64,000 nt of DNA from Muribaculaceae bacterium (GCA_017405965.1 JAFQZK010000020.1:1-64000), one strand, 5' to 3'. Shown: positions 51,304 to 61,719, numbered from the stretch's first letter. The notes: generated by a model from the letters alone, not told the origin. A program made the numbers and translations.

Positions 51304-53577
51304 TTAGCGCAGGGTGAATGTCTTGCGCTGCACGTCGCGGCTGTTGGGGCCGACCATGACTTCAAAGTCACCGGGTTCGCAGACGTAGTTTAGGTCTTTA
51401 TTGTAGAACTTGAGCAGATCGGCGTTGACGGTGAAATTGACGGTGCGGCTTTCGCCGGGCTTGAGGCTGATGCGCTCAAAGCCCTTGAGCTCTTGCACGG
51501 GACGGGCGATGCTGCCCACCATGTCGCGGATGTAAAGCTGCACCACTTCGGTACCCTCGACCGCGCCGGTGTTGGTCACGGTGACACTGGCGGTGATGTT
51601 GCCGCCGGGGGTCATCGTGGTGCTGCTCAGCGCGAGGTCACCGTAGTCAAAGGTGGTGTAACTCAAGCCGTATCCGAAGGGGAAGAGCGGGTCGTTGGGC
51701 ACATCCAGATAGTTGGAGGTGAACTTGGAGAACCACTGCGGGTTGGGGCGTCCCGTGTTCAGATGGTTGTAGTAGATGGGAATCTGGCCCACGTTGCGGG
51801 GCATGGTCACGGTGAGTTTGCCGCTGGGGGCCACGTCGCCAAAGACGACGTCACAGATGGCGTCGGCCGCCTCGCTGCCACCGAACCACACGTTGAGGAT
51901 GGTGGGGATGTTCTCCACCTCCCAATCCATGACAGTGGCGCGGCCCGAGAAGTTGAGCAACACGATGGGTTTACCGGTGGCCTTGAGGGCCGTGAGCAGG
52001 TCCTTCTGCGCATCGAGGATGGTGAGTTCGCTGCGTGAACTGCTCTCGCCCGACATCTCGCTAGGCTCACCCATGGCAGCGACAATCACGTCACACTCGC
52101 GTGCGATGCGCAGGGCCTCGTCACGCATCACGTCAACAGGGCGGTTGTCGCGCATTTCGCGTCCGAACATGGTCGAGTTCTTCTCTAGTTCGGCATCGTA
52201 GCAGACGTTGCACCCCTTGGCATACATCACCTCGGCCTTGTCGCCCACGGCGCGTCGCATGGCCTCGAGCAGCGTGCTGTAGCGGTCGCTGGCGGCGGCA
52301 ACGCTCCAGGTGCCGGGCATGTTGGCACGGGTGTTGGCCAACGGACCCACGAGGGCAATTTTGCCCGTGCGCTTGAGCGGCAGCACGTTGTCCTTGTTCT
52401 GCAGCAGCACGAAGGTCTCGGTTGCCAGACGGCGTGCGGCAGCACGGTGCTCATCGGTGTAAATCTCCTTCTTGGCACGCTTGGCGTCAAGGTAGCGGTA
52501 GGGGTCTTCAAACAGGCTCAGTTTGTACTTGGCCTCGAGGATGCGGCGGCAGGCCTTGTCGATTTCGGCCATGGTCACCTTACCCTCGCTCAGCGATTTC
52601 TCTAACGTGCCCAGGAAGCCGTCGGCCACCATATCCATGTCGGTGCCGGCCTTGAGAGCCAGCGCCGATACGGTCTGCAGGTCACCCATGCCATGGTTGA
52701 TCATCTCGCTGATGGCGGTGTAGTCGGTCACCACAAAGCCGTTGAAACCCCAACGGTCGCGCAGCACCTCGGTCATGAGCCAGCGGTTGCCCGTGGCAGG
52801 GATGTAATCAATGACGTTGAATGAGGTCATGAAACTGCCTGCTCCAGCGTCCACACCGGCCTGATAGGGCGGGAAATACTCGTTGAACATGCGCACGTGG
52901 CTCATGTCCACCGTGTTGTAGTCACGGCCAGCCTCAGGAGCACCATACAGGGCAAAATGCTTCACACACGCCATCATGGTGGCCTTGTCGGCCAGGTCGG
53001 CTCCCTGATAACCCTCGATCATCGCGCGGCAGATGGCTGACCCCAGGAAAGGATCCTCGCCGTTGCCCTCGCTCATGCGGCCCCAACGCGGCTCACGGCA
53101 GATGTCCACCATGGGGCTGAAAGTCCAGCAGATACCGTCGGCGGTTGCCTCAATCGAGGCGATGCGTGCCGAGTTGCGGATGGCATCCATGTCCCAACTC
53201 ATTGACATGGCAAAGGGGATGGGGAATACCGTTTCATAGCCGTGGATGACGTCCATGCCGAATATCAGTGGAATACCCAAACGGCTCTGCTTGACAGCGA
53301 CCTCTTGCAGTTGACGGATGCTTTGCACGCCCTTCATGTTGAACAGACCGCCCACCTGGCCGGCCTTGATCCTGTCAACCACATTGCCACTCACCGCCGA
53401 ACCGGTGATGATGTCGCCGGTCACGGGCAGGTTGAGTTGTCCGATTTTCTCTTGCAGGGTCATTTTACCCATCAATTCATCGATGAACTGGTTCATCTTG
53501 GCTTGATCTACAGCCTGGGCCGTTAAGGCGCCCAACGCCACGGCCAGTGTGAAAACAATACTTTTAATTCTCATCAT
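51304..53577 (-). CDS. Glycoside hydrolase family 3 (beta-glucosidase)
   Basis: This 757-residue BglX-type protein has a signal peptide (VFTLAVALGALTAQA) and an N-terminal TIM-barrel domain (MTLQEKIGQLNL, GIPLIFGMDVIHGYETVFPIP, CVKHFALYG). The nucleophile Asp lies in GFVVTDYTAI. An alpha/beta sandwich (KIALVGPLANTRANMPGTW, VIVAAMGEPSEMSGESSSR) carries the likely acid/base Glu, and a C-terminal FN3-like domain starts at VTVTNTGAVEGTEVVQLY. It should release terminal glucose from beta-glucooligosaccharides in the periplasm. It is the last gene of the SusC-led operon, 52 bp after the GH144-like gene. Confidence 0.94.
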   Translation of the reverse strand: MMRIKSIVFTLAVALGALTAQAVDQAKMNQFIDELMGKMTLQEKIGQLNLPVTGDIITGSAVSGNVVDRIKAGQVGGLFNMKGVQSIRQLQEVAVKQSRLGIPLIFGMDVIHGYETVFPIPFAMSMSWDMDAIRNSARIASIEATADGICWTFSPMVDICREPRWGRMSEGNGEDPFLGSAICRAMIEGYQGADLADKATMMACVKHFALYGAPEAGRDYNTVDMSHVRMFNEYFPPYQAGVDAGAGSFMTSFNVIDYIPATGNRWLMTEVLRDRWGFNGFVVTDYTAISEMINHGMGDLQTVSALALKAGTDMDMVADGFLGTLEKSLSEGKVTMAEIDKACRRILEAKYKLSLFEDPYRYLDAKRAKKEIYTDEHRAAARRLATETFVLLQNKDNVLPLKRTGKIALVGPLANTRANMPGTWSVAAASDRYSTLLEAMRRAVGDKAEVMYAKGCNVCYDAELEKNSTMFGREMRDNRPVDVMRDEALRIARECDVIVAAMGEPSEMSGESSSRSELTILDAQKDLLTALKATGKPIVLLNFSGRATVMDWEVENIPTILNVWFGGSEAADAICDVVFGDVAPSGKLTVTMPRNVGQIPIYYNHLNTGRPNPQWFSKFTSNYLDVPNDPLFPFGYGLSYTTFDYGDLALSSTTMTPGGNITASVTVTNTGAVEGTEVVQLYIRDMVGSIARPVQELKGFERISLKPGESRTVNFTVNADLLKFYNKDLNYVCEPGDFEVMVGPNSRDVQRKTFTLR

Positions 53578-53629
53578 AATTATTTTAGTTTTTAGTTATT
53601 GGTTGCTATTGTGGTCTAGAATATCTAGA

Positions 53630-55006
53630 TTATTTAGAGTATTGGGTGAATCCCAGTTTGTCAAGACCCTGTTGCACCTCGGGGCAGCTCATGAACAGGC
53701 GCCAGAGAAGCCCGGTGCGGTAGTTCTCGATCATCGGTGCGATGGTACACTGGTCAATGGCCAAATAACGGGGCAACGTCCAGCCGCTGGCGGGGCTGAA
53801 AGCGTCATAGAAGCCATATTTGCCCCAAATCGACTCGCCACGGCCGTAGAACCCCTTGAGTGCCGCCATCGACTGCTCGGGCGTGTAGGGGAACGATGAC
53901 AGTGCCGCTGTGGGCGTGATGACGCCCAAGTCGTTGCCGGGACTGTGAGCCGAGTAGCCTTCGGTCGAGTAACTGGCGGTCAATCCCCAACAATCGGGAC
54001 CGTAGCCAGTGTAGTGCTTGGGATTCTCGACACAATACTGATAGTTGCTCATAGCATGATTGCGCACCACGTTCCAATAGTCGGCATACTGGTCCTTCAA
54101 TCCCTTGGGATTCAGGCCTATCCAGCTGTAGTGCGCCCAGAACAACGGGCCGCCCGTCTGCTCTGCGCCGTTGTGCTTCACCTCCAGCGGGTAGCCATAG
54201 GGGGCTGCATCGCTCTTGATGCCGCCACTGCGGGCCCAGCCCTTATGGTAGCACGAGGCGGGAACGGTGTGGGTGGGGGACGCCGCTGCCAGCACATACA
54301 CGATGAGACACTCGTTATAGCCCTCGAGCGGGAAATTCATCTCCCACTCATATTGGGGCGACCAGTGCCAGTAGATGACATCCTGTCCGCCACGGGTGTA
54401 CCAGTCAAACTCCATGCCATGCCACAGGGCGTTGATGCGCTGTACCAGGCTCTTTTCGGCATCGGTGTCGCGGTTGAGGTACTGGCGGGCACACAGCAAT
54501 CCCTGCATCAGGAAACTGCTCTCCACCAGGTCACCGCCGTTGTCTTTCTGGCCAAAGGGTTTCACTTTGCCCGTGGGACCATGGAGCCAGTGAGGCCACA
54601 CGCCATGGAAGCGATCGGCACGCTCCAGGAAGTCCACGATGCGCGTGAGCCGTTCAACACCCTGATCACGGGTGATGAAACCGCGCTCCATCGCCACGAT
54701 GAGTCCTGCGATGCCAAATCCGCTGCCGCCCGTGGTCACCACATCCTGGTCATGCTCAGGGTATTCCCCGTCGAGGTGGATGCGTTCACGGGCCAGTCCC
54801 GACGTGGGCTCGGCGCCGTCCCACATGTAGTTGAAGTGGACGCGCTCGATGTAGTCCAGCATGGCGTCATCGCTGGTAAATGATGCAGGCCTCGTCGGAT
54901 CGTCTTGAGGCGTAGGTTCCTTGGGGACCGTGCTGCCGTCGCTCTTGCAGGCGCTGAGCGCCATGAGCAGGATGAGTGCGAGTGATTTCAATAATGTCTT
55001 TTTCAT
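53630..55006 (-). CDS. GH144-like endo-glucanase lipoprotein
   Basis: Start 55006 gives 458 residues with a lipoprotein signal (LALILLMALSAC); a longer frame to 55207 overlaps the upstream gene. The mature part is an (alpha/alpha)6-barrel-like protein once called glucoamylase (COG5368): ERVHFNYMWDGAEPTSGLARER, TTGGSGFGIAGLIVAMERGF, HWSPQYEWEMNFPLEGYNECL and GLTASYSTEGYSAHSPGND. Family GH144 contains endo-beta-1,2-glucanases. It would act at the cell surface or in the periplasm and pass oligosaccharides to the GH3 enzyme encoded next. Confidence 0.85.
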   Translation of the reverse strand: MKKTLLKSLALILLMALSACKSDGSTVPKEPTPQDDPTRPASFTSDDAMLDYIERVHFNYMWDGAEPTSGLARERIHLDGEYPEHDQDVVTTGGSGFGIAGLIVAMERGFITRDQGVERLTRIVDFLERADRFHGVWPHWLHGPTGKVKPFGQKDNGGDLVESSFLMQGLLCARQYLNRDTDAEKSLVQRINALWHGMEFDWYTRGGQDVIYWHWSPQYEWEMNFPLEGYNECLIVYVLAAASPTHTVPASCYHKGWARSGGIKSDAAPYGYPLEVKHNGAEQTGGPLFWAHYSWIGLNPKGLKDQYADYWNVVRNHAMSNYQYCVENPKHYTGYGPDCWGLTASYSTEGYSAHSPGNDLGVITPTAALSSFPYTPEQSMAALKGFYGRGESIWGKYGFYDAFSPASGWTLPRYLAIDQCTIAPMIENYRTGLLWRLFMSCPEVQQGLDKLGFTQYSK

Positions 55007-55019
55007 ATATACCTGATGT

Positions 55020-57125
55020 TTAATGATTGATTTTGACAGTCTTGGATCGCGGACCGCAGCCAGTCTCGGCCAGGGCCTCGATAGTGAAGTAGTAATCGGT
55101 GCCCACATCCAGGCCACGCATGTCATATTGTGTGTCACCGTTGACCGTGATGCAGTGATATAGTTTGTCGGGAGCAGTACCGTAATAAATGTTGTAGCCG
55201 TAGGCACCCTCTGCAGCAGTCCACGTGATCATGGCGTTGCGGCGGTCGGCCTTATCGCGCTTGACGGTGAAACGCTTGACCTCGGAGGGCAGGTTGCCGG
55301 TATAATCCAGGCCAAAAACTCGCACCTCGCTTAGGCAGAAATATCCGCCCGAGGGCATGTGAATGTTCTCGATGCGCAGGTAGCGGGTGTCGAGGCTCTC
55401 GCGCAACTCGATATAATCGTGGGGCACATCGCGGTCGTTATCGCTCTTGTCAACCACCAGTGTCCAGTGCTCACCATCATTGCTGGCGAGGATGCGGTAC
55501 TGGTGGTAGATGTCGTTGGCGCGGTTGTGCTGCACCGTCTTGTGGTCATAGAAATTGAGTTGCAGGGCACGCACCTCGCGGGTACCGCCCAAGTCCATCT
55601 CGACCCATTCCTGGTCGCTGCCGCTGGCCGCACTCCAGTAGGTGCGCATGTTCTCGTCGGTAAGGCTGGTGGAGGTCAAGGTGCTGTCGCAACTCGACAC
55701 AGTACAGTTTTTCCCGTAGGATAGCAGCATCCATCCCGTGAAGCGTTCCGATGGGTTAGAAATATCATTGTCGGCATTCAACTGCGGATAGTCACCGAAG
55801 GCCGTGATGCAGTACATCACGCCATCACTGTCAAACCCGGTGGGGTAGAGCCCGATGCGCCGCTCAAACTTGTACTTGAGCGAGAGCATGCAGGTGCCCA
55901 CATGCCAATAGTTGCCCTTGAGGTCGGCGAACGTGCCGCCGTGCCCCACTCCCTGCACAAACCCGCCGGGCTTGTAACTCATGGGATTGTGCTGCTGATA
56001 GGTGAACGGGCCCAGTGGATAATCGGAGACATAGACGCCGTCGGCATACACCTTGAACTCGGTGCCCGGAGCACCATATTGCAGATAGTATTTGCCGTCA
56101 TGCTTGGTCATGAAAGCGCCCTCGGTGAATGGTTTTAGCGTCATCTCGTCGTCATTGTTCATCCCGAAGCGTTCCCAACCATGGCGGTCGGGATGCAACC
56201 GCACAAGGTCGTATATCTTGCTGATGGGGGTAAAGTCTTCACGGCTGATCTCAACGCCCTTGAGGGGGTACTCGTTGCTTGAGCCGTAGTATTCGTAGAG
56301 GCGCCCGTCGTCATCCAGGAAGATGTAGGGGTCCCACGTGGGCAGCGTGTTGCGTTCGATGGCGCGGCGCCACCGTCCGCTCTTGGGGTCGGTGGAGTAC
56401 CAGATGGGCAGGCCCTCATAGGTCGAGCCCGTATAGAACAGCGTGTCGCCCACGACCCACGCTGCGGGAGCGCACTCGTCGTCATCGGCGGGGTAGCGCT
56501 GGAACGAGGCTTGGCTGAAGTTCCAGTCGCTCAAGTTGCGAGAATAGTGGAAACCGCCCTGATTGGTGGAGAACAGGTAATACTCGCCCTTGTAGGTGAG
56601 TGCCATGGGGTCGGCGCTGGAGCGGAACGAGCCGCCCTGACGCGTGTTGTTGTTCCATGGCTCATAGTTGTAACTGATGTTGAGCGGATTGCAGTAGGTG
56701 ATGCTGGCGTTGTCGCGTGGATCATACCAGCGTGTGGCTTGTGCCACGCGACGTGGAGTCGCGATGCTGCCGCTGGTCTTGACAGGCAGTATGATGCTGA
56801 CCTGTCGTTGACCGTTTTGACGAACCGTGATGGTCATTTCCTTGCCGGGGTAGTACACGCAGAGCAGACTGTCGGTGTCGGTGCCCACGAGCGAGAAACG
56901 GCCTTGAGCATCGGTGTTGCTGTGGGCAGGGCTGTAGAGCCACATCACGGTGGCACCCTCCAGGGGCAGGCCTTGTTCGTCAGTCACCACGCCTGTCACG
57001 TTATACTCGGTGACCACGGGGATGTAGTAATCGCTCACCTGGCCCTTGACGACCTTTACCGAGTCGGTGCTGCCATGCGCGGCAAACGCTGTGCAAATGG
57101 CTATTGCGGCAATAAAACGGTTCAT
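55020..57125 (-). CDS. GH43-like glycoside hydrolase with discoidin and FN3 domains
   Basis: This 701-residue protein has a signal peptide (MNRFIAAIAICTAFAAHG) and a carboxypeptidase-regulatory-like domain (about 40-110, VVTDEQGLPLEGATVMW). A five-bladed propeller follows (about 140-470) with GH43 catalytic positions: Asp in SSADPMALTY, Asp in TWDPYIFLDD and Glu in FTEGAFMTKHDG. An F5/8-type discoidin domain (about 475-620, WVEMDLGGTREVRALQLNFYDHK) and a C-terminal FN3 domain (ITWTAAEGAYGYNIYYG) complete it. The propeller may cleave or only bind a side chain of the target glycan; its specificity is not clear. It lies between susD and the GH144-like gene. Confidence 0.85.
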   Translation of the reverse strand: MNRFIAAIAICTAFAAHGSTDSVKVVKGQVSDYYIPVVTEYNVTGVVTDEQGLPLEGATVMWLYSPAHSNTDAQGRFSLVGTDTDSLLCVYYPGKEMTITVRQNGQRQVSIILPVKTSGSIATPRRVAQATRWYDPRDNASITYCNPLNISYNYEPWNNNTRQGGSFRSSADPMALTYKGEYYLFSTNQGGFHYSRNLSDWNFSQASFQRYPADDDECAPAAWVVGDTLFYTGSTYEGLPIWYSTDPKSGRWRRAIERNTLPTWDPYIFLDDDGRLYEYYGSSNEYPLKGVEISREDFTPISKIYDLVRLHPDRHGWERFGMNNDDEMTLKPFTEGAFMTKHDGKYYLQYGAPGTEFKVYADGVYVSDYPLGPFTYQQHNPMSYKPGGFVQGVGHGGTFADLKGNYWHVGTCMLSLKYKFERRIGLYPTGFDSDGVMYCITAFGDYPQLNADNDISNPSERFTGWMLLSYGKNCTVSSCDSTLTSTSLTDENMRTYWSAASGSDQEWVEMDLGGTREVRALQLNFYDHKTVQHNRANDIYHQYRILASNDGEHWTLVVDKSDNDRDVPHDYIELRESLDTRYLRIENIHMPSGGYFCLSEVRVFGLDYTGNLPSEVKRFTVKRDKADRRNAMITWTAAEGAYGYNIYYGTAPDKLYHCITVNGDTQYDMRGLDVGTDYYFTIEALAETGCGPRSKTVKINH

Positions 57126-57144
57126 CTGAAAGATTTTATGAAAA

Positions 57145-57184
57145 TCAGGCAGGGTGATTCCTGGGGGCGTTACACCCTGCCTGA
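57145..57184 (-). terminator. Attenuator-like hairpin between susD and the GH43-like gene
   Basis: TCAGGCAGGGTG (57145-57156) pairs perfectly with CACCCTGCCTGA (57173-57184). On the - strand it is followed by TTTTCATAAAATCTTT. A partial stop here would keep SusC/SusD more abundant than the enzymes. Confidence 0.7.
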
Positions 57185-57210
57185 TGATTAGTTAGTGATT
57201 ATCGGCGGGT

Positions 57211-58659
57211 TTATTCGTTCTTGGGCTCATTCTTGAGCGTGGGAACGGTCTGCAACTGGGTCAAGGGCAGGGGATAGTACTTCACACTCTCGCTCCAGCC
57301 CGTGAGCACGCTGGCAGCCAATCCGGTGCGGATGAGGTCGTTGTAGCGCTCACCCCACTCGCACACAAGCTCCATGCGGCGCTCATCGAGAATCTGTTCG
57401 GCGGTGACGTTACTCATCGTCGGCATATTGGCACGGGTGCGCACCAGGTTGAAGGGCTGGTCGCCATTCTTGCCCTGGCGAACCTTGGCCTCGGCGTTGA
57501 TGAGCAGCACATCGGCATAGCGCAGGATGCGGATGTTGTTGTTCGAGCCGTACTTGCTGCGGCCGGGTGTCAATTGGTTCCTCGGCGTGTAGGCCTTGCC
57601 GTTCCACGTGTTGGTGTTGTTGACGTTACCCATCACGTTGATCTCGTCTCCGTCGCGTGTGGTCGTACCTCCGAAGAGTACCGAAGTTTCCAGACGGATG
57701 GTCTCACCACGGGCTTGAGCCCAATTGATGAACCTGTCGGTGATGCCGACGAAATTCCATCCACCCAGGTTGCCGGGACCTTGGAACACAAACCACTGGT
57801 CGGCGTCAACCTCCTCGCCACTGCCCTGGCCTAAGTCGGTACACTGGCACTCAAAGAGGCTCTCGTTACACAACTTGCCGGGAATCTTGAACAGGTTGTA
57901 GAAATCGCTGTACAGCTGGAACTTGTTGCTGGCGATGATGTCGTCGGTCAAGGCCTCGGCTTGAGCATATTCGCCACGGTTCAAGCGAATCTTGGCAGCA
58001 AGTGCCTCGGCAGTGTAGGCGGTTACGGCGCCAAAGTGCGTGGCCTCGTTAGGACGTACCTTGGGGCAGTTCTCAATGGCATACTGCAAGTCCTCGAGCA
58101 TGTAGCGCTCAACTGCGTCCTTGGTCGAACGCGTGAGGTCACTCTGGTTGTTGTCGCGCAAGATAGTCACATCGCCAAAGGCCTGAGTGAGCCTGTAGTA
58201 GGCATAAGCACGCAGGATGCGCACCTCGCCGCAATAGGCGCGATAGGTTGTCCGGTCGGCGTCATTGCTGATGTGCTCGGCATAGGAGTCGAGCGAAGTC
58301 AAGGCGCCGTTGGCAACCTTAATCATGCCGTAATACTGGTTCCACATCTCATTCAGACCCCAGAACGAGTTGTCGTACCTGAAGTTGCCGAAGTCAACGA
58401 GCAGACCTTGGTCATCGACACGTCCACTCCAAACATCGCCGTCGCGAATGATGGTCAAGGGCCAGATGACCCAGTGCATGCCACCGGTGCGCAGCTTGGC
58501 GTACACACCCGATACCGGCATGTACATCTCGCTAGTCTTGGTATAATCGACATCCGACTCGGGCAACGTGCTCTCGGGAAGAATGTCCAGCCAGTCATTG
58601 CAGGAGGTGGCTCCCACCATCAACAAACCTGCAATCATGATATATTTCAAAAATTTCAT
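57211..58659 (-). CDS. SusD-family starch-binding-like lipoprotein
   Basis: Start 58659 gives 482 residues with a lipoprotein signal (MIAGLLMVGATSC), then NDWLDILPESTLPESD, the usual SusD beginning. Helical TPR-like segments (RAYCGEVRILRAYAYYRLTQAFGDVTIL) and the C-terminal NIRILRYADVLLINAEAKV and ILDERRMELVCEWGERYNDLIR motifs confirm the family. It is a surface glycan-binding protein that caps the SusC transporter. It lies 39 bp after susC. Confidence 0.95.
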   Translation of the reverse strand: MKFLKYIMIAGLLMVGATSCNDWLDILPESTLPESDVDYTKTSEMYMPVSGVYAKLRTGGMHWVIWPLTIIRDGDVWSGRVDDQGLLVDFGNFRYDNSFWGLNEMWNQYYGMIKVANGALTSLDSYAEHISNDADRTTYRAYCGEVRILRAYAYYRLTQAFGDVTILRDNNQSDLTRSTKDAVERYMLEDLQYAIENCPKVRPNEATHFGAVTAYTAEALAAKIRLNRGEYAQAEALTDDIIASNKFQLYSDFYNLFKIPGKLCNESLFECQCTDLGQGSGEEVDADQWFVFQGPGNLGGWNFVGITDRFINWAQARGETIRLETSVLFGGTTTRDGDEINVMGNVNNTNTWNGKAYTPRNQLTPGRSKYGSNNNIRILRYADVLLINAEAKVRQGKNGDQPFNLVRTRANMPTMSNVTAEQILDERRMELVCEWGERYNDLIRTGLAASVLTGWSESVKYYPLPLTQLQTVPTLKNEPKNE

Positions 58660-58698
58660 TGTCTTTCTCTTTTTAATGATTGTTGGTAATGTGCTCAT

Positions 58699-61600
58699 TT
58701 AGAAGTCGATGGTTACGCCAAAGGTGTAGGTCGCAGTCAGCGGGTAAACCTCGGTGTCCCAGCCCTCGGGATCGTTCAACTCGGGCGTGAAGCTGTTGGC
58801 CTTGAACAAGGTGAGGGGACGGTCGGCAGTGGCGCTCAGGCGCAGCGAGGGCAGGATGTAGCTGCCCATCTTGATGTTCCTGAAGGTGTAGCCGAGGGTC
58901 ACGTTCTGGATGCGGAAGAAGTCAGCATCCTCGACAAAGAATGAGTTGACGCGCTGGTCACTCACGTTCCATGAGCGAATCCAACCTTCGGCCGACGGAT
59001 ACTTGTTGGTCGAGCCGGCACCGGTCCAGCGGTTAGCCACCTGGTCGTGGTCGAAGTTGTAGTTGGACTGGGCATAACGCAACGCACGCTTGCGGTTGTA
59101 CATCTGAGCGCCGGCGTTGCCGTAGGTGGTCACTGCAAAGTCCAGATTCTTCCACTGGAAGCCAAGGTTGATGCTGTAGATGAAATTGGGCAGATACGAA
59201 CCCAGGGTGGTGCGGTCCTCGCCGTCAACGATGCCGTCACCGTTCAGATCCTTGTACTTGAAGTCACCGGGTTGCAGACCGTTGGCCTGAGCCGTCTTGT
59301 CGGCAGCGCATTCCTGCTCGGTCTGATAGATGCCGTCAACCACATAGCCGTAGAACGAGTTCATCTCCTTGCCCACAAACTGGTAGGTCTTGCCGCCTGC
59401 GATATAGGGGTTACCGGCCAGATCCTTTACTTCGTTCTTGAGGTAGGACAGGTTGGCGTTGATGTAGTACTTGAAGTCGTCGCCCACACGGTCGGCCCAG
59501 TTGATGCTCACGTCAACACCGGTGTTGAGAATCTTACCGATGTTCTGCAGCAGCGTGCCGTTCTCGAAGGGCAGGCGCGGTGCGATAACAGCCTTGCGGG
59601 TCATGCGGTAGAACCAGTCGATGTCAACGCTCAGGCGGTTGCGCAGGGTGGCGAACTCAACGCCCACGTTGGTCTCGTCAACTACCTCCCACTTCAGGTT
59701 GGTGAAGTAGCTGTTGTTCTGGAAACCGGCAATGGTGGAGTTGCCGAACACACCCGACGACCAGGTGCCGGTGGAAACCGAGCGGAAACCGTCGCTGGCG
59801 GGAACGGCATTGTTGCCCAGGCGTCCCCAGCTGGCGCGCCACTTCAGGTAGTCGATGGCGTTCTGGTTGGCCATGAAGTCTTCCTTGCTCATCACCCAAG
59901 CGACACCGAACGAGGGATAATAGCCCCAAGTCTCCTGGTACTTGCTCGTACCGTCGGCACGGAAGGTGGCCATGAACAGGTATTTGCCCATATAGTCGTA
60001 GTTGATACGACCAAAGTAACTGTTGCTGCGATAACGGGTACCACCGTCACTGGCGCGGCGGCTGTCGCTCTCGGTACTGATTCCGATGTACTTGTAGGCG
60101 TCGTCACCGTCCACGATGCCGTAGCCGATGCCGTACAGATTGTGATACTTGTCCTCGCGCAGCGACTGACCCAACATCACACCTAGGTTGTGGTCACCGA
60201 AGGTGTCCTTGTAGGTCAGCACGTTGTCCCAAATCCAGTTGTTGTAGCTAGACTCGTTCTTGCTAACCCACGACTTGTCGTTGCGTTGCACTGCGCTCAC
60301 GTAGTACTCAGGCATGTAGGAGCGGTTGTGGATTGCAGTGAAGTCATAGGAGTAGCTGGTCTTGAAGTTCAGCTTGCTGGGAATGAAAGTGATCTGAGCG
60401 TAGTAGTTGGTCAGATACTTGTTGATGTCGTTCACGCTGTTCTGGTAGTTGGCCGTAGCGATCGGGTTGTAGAAGTTGTTGGTGAAGCCGACCGACTCAG
60501 GCGAACCGTAGTGGGTGGGGAAGGTGTTGTCGTTCTTCTCGTCCATCACGGGATAGATGCCAGGAGCGTTGAACGCCTGTTGCCAAGCGGCATTGTTGGG
60601 CGTGCGCTGTTTACCTTTCGAGAAAATGCCGTTGAAGCCCACCTTGAGCCAGCTGGTGGCCTCGTAGTCGAGGGCTGCACGGAAGTTCATTCGCCGGTAG
60701 TAGTTCTTCACATCCATGACACCATCCTGATGCAGGTAGTTGATGCCGAGTGAATAGGTTGCCTTCTCGCCACCGCCGGTGATGGTGAGGCTGTGGTCGG
60801 TGATGGCAGCCGTGCGCAGCAACTCCTTGTACCAGTCGGTGTCCGAGCCGTAGATCCAGTTGTGGAAGTCACCGCTGTAGTTGCCGCCGTAGCGGTCGAT
60901 AGAAGCCTTCATCGTCGATACATAGGCGTCGTAGTTGGCTTCCATCAGCATCGTGGCATACTCGCTTGAGTTCGCCATCTTCAGCACGTTGGTGGCCTTC
61001 TGGATACCATAGTAGCCGTTGTAGGTGATTTTGGCGGGTTGGTTCTTGTTGCCGTGCTTGGTGGTGATCAGGACGACACCGTTGGCGGCGCGCACACCGT
61101 AGATGGCGGCTGCCGAAGCGTCCTTCAATACCGACATGTCGGCAATGTCGTTGGCGTTCAAGAAGTCGATGTTGTCATAGAACATGCCATCAACAACATA
61201 CAGTGGGCTGCCGCTGGTAAACGAACCGTTACCGCGGATGTGGACCTTAGGACCCTCGCCTGGGGTACCGCTGTTAACGACGTTCACACCTGCCACCTTT
61301 CCTTGCATGGCGGCCATGGGCGATGCCGTGGGCACGGCAAGCAGTTCCTCGCCCTTGACAACGCTGATGGGCGCCGTCAAGTCCTTGGCTTGTGCCGAAC
61401 CGTAACCGATCACGACCACCTCATCAAGATTGCGCACATCGTCCAGCAGCTGGACGTTCATCATCTCGCTGGCAACCATCTCCACTGCCTGCATGCCCAT
61501 GAAAGTGAATTTCAGCGTTGCACCATCGGGCACGTTGGCAATCTCAAAGTTGCCGTCAAAGTCGGTGACTGCACCCATCGTGGTCCCGAGGACCTTGACG

Positions 61601-61719
61601 GTGGCACCGATCACGGGCTCGTTGACCTGGTCAACGACCGTACCTCTTACCGTAAGTGCCTGTGCGCTCACAATGGCGCAAGCCACGACGAGTAAAAGCA
61701 TTAGGATTCTTTTTTTCAT
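58699..61719 (-). CDS. SusC-family TonB-dependent outer-membrane transporter
   Basis: This 1006-residue protein has a signal peptide, an N-terminal carboxypeptidase-regulatory-like domain (GTVVDQVNEPVIGATVKVLGT), a TonB-box region (DEVVVIGYG) and a plug (AMQGKVAGVNVVNSG, GNGSFTSGSPLYVVDGM, VLKDASAAAIYGVRAANGV). A 22-strand barrel ends in TATYTFGVTIDF. It imports oligosaccharides across the outer membrane using TonB energy together with SusD. It is the first gene of the operon, 57 bp after a -7 element. Confidence 0.96.
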   Translation of the reverse strand: MKKRILMLLLVVACAIVSAQALTVRGTVVDQVNEPVIGATVKVLGTTMGAVTDFDGNFEIANVPDGATLKFTFMGMQAVEMVASEMMNVQLLDDVRNLDEVVVIGYGSAQAKDLTAPISVVKGEELLAVPTASPMAAMQGKVAGVNVVNSGTPGEGPKVHIRGNGSFTSGSPLYVVDGMFYDNIDFLNANDIADMSVLKDASAAAIYGVRAANGVVLITTKHGNKNQPAKITYNGYYGIQKATNVLKMANSSEYATMLMEANYDAYVSTMKASIDRYGGNYSGDFHNWIYGSDTDWYKELLRTAAITDHSLTITGGGEKATYSLGINYLHQDGVMDVKNYYRRMNFRAALDYEATSWLKVGFNGIFSKGKQRTPNNAAWQQAFNAPGIYPVMDEKNDNTFPTHYGSPESVGFTNNFYNPIATANYQNSVNDINKYLTNYYAQITFIPSKLNFKTSYSYDFTAIHNRSYMPEYYVSAVQRNDKSWVSKNESSYNNWIWDNVLTYKDTFGDHNLGVMLGQSLREDKYHNLYGIGYGIVDGDDAYKYIGISTESDSRRASDGGTRYRSNSYFGRINYDYMGKYLFMATFRADGTSKYQETWGYYPSFGVAWVMSKEDFMANQNAIDYLKWRASWGRLGNNAVPASDGFRSVSTGTWSSGVFGNSTIAGFQNNSYFTNLKWEVVDETNVGVEFATLRNRLSVDIDWFYRMTRKAVIAPRLPFENGTLLQNIGKILNTGVDVSINWADRVGDDFKYYINANLSYLKNEVKDLAGNPYIAGGKTYQFVGKEMNSFYGYVVDGIYQTEQECAADKTAQANGLQPGDFKYKDLNGDGIVDGEDRTTLGSYLPNFIYSINLGFQWKNLDFAVTTYGNAGAQMYNRKRALRYAQSNYNFDHDQVANRWTGAGSTNKYPSAEGWIRSWNVSDQRVNSFFVEDADFFRIQNVTLGYTFRNIKMGSYILPSLRLSATADRPLTLFKANSFTPELNDPEGWDTEVYPLTATYTFGVTIDF

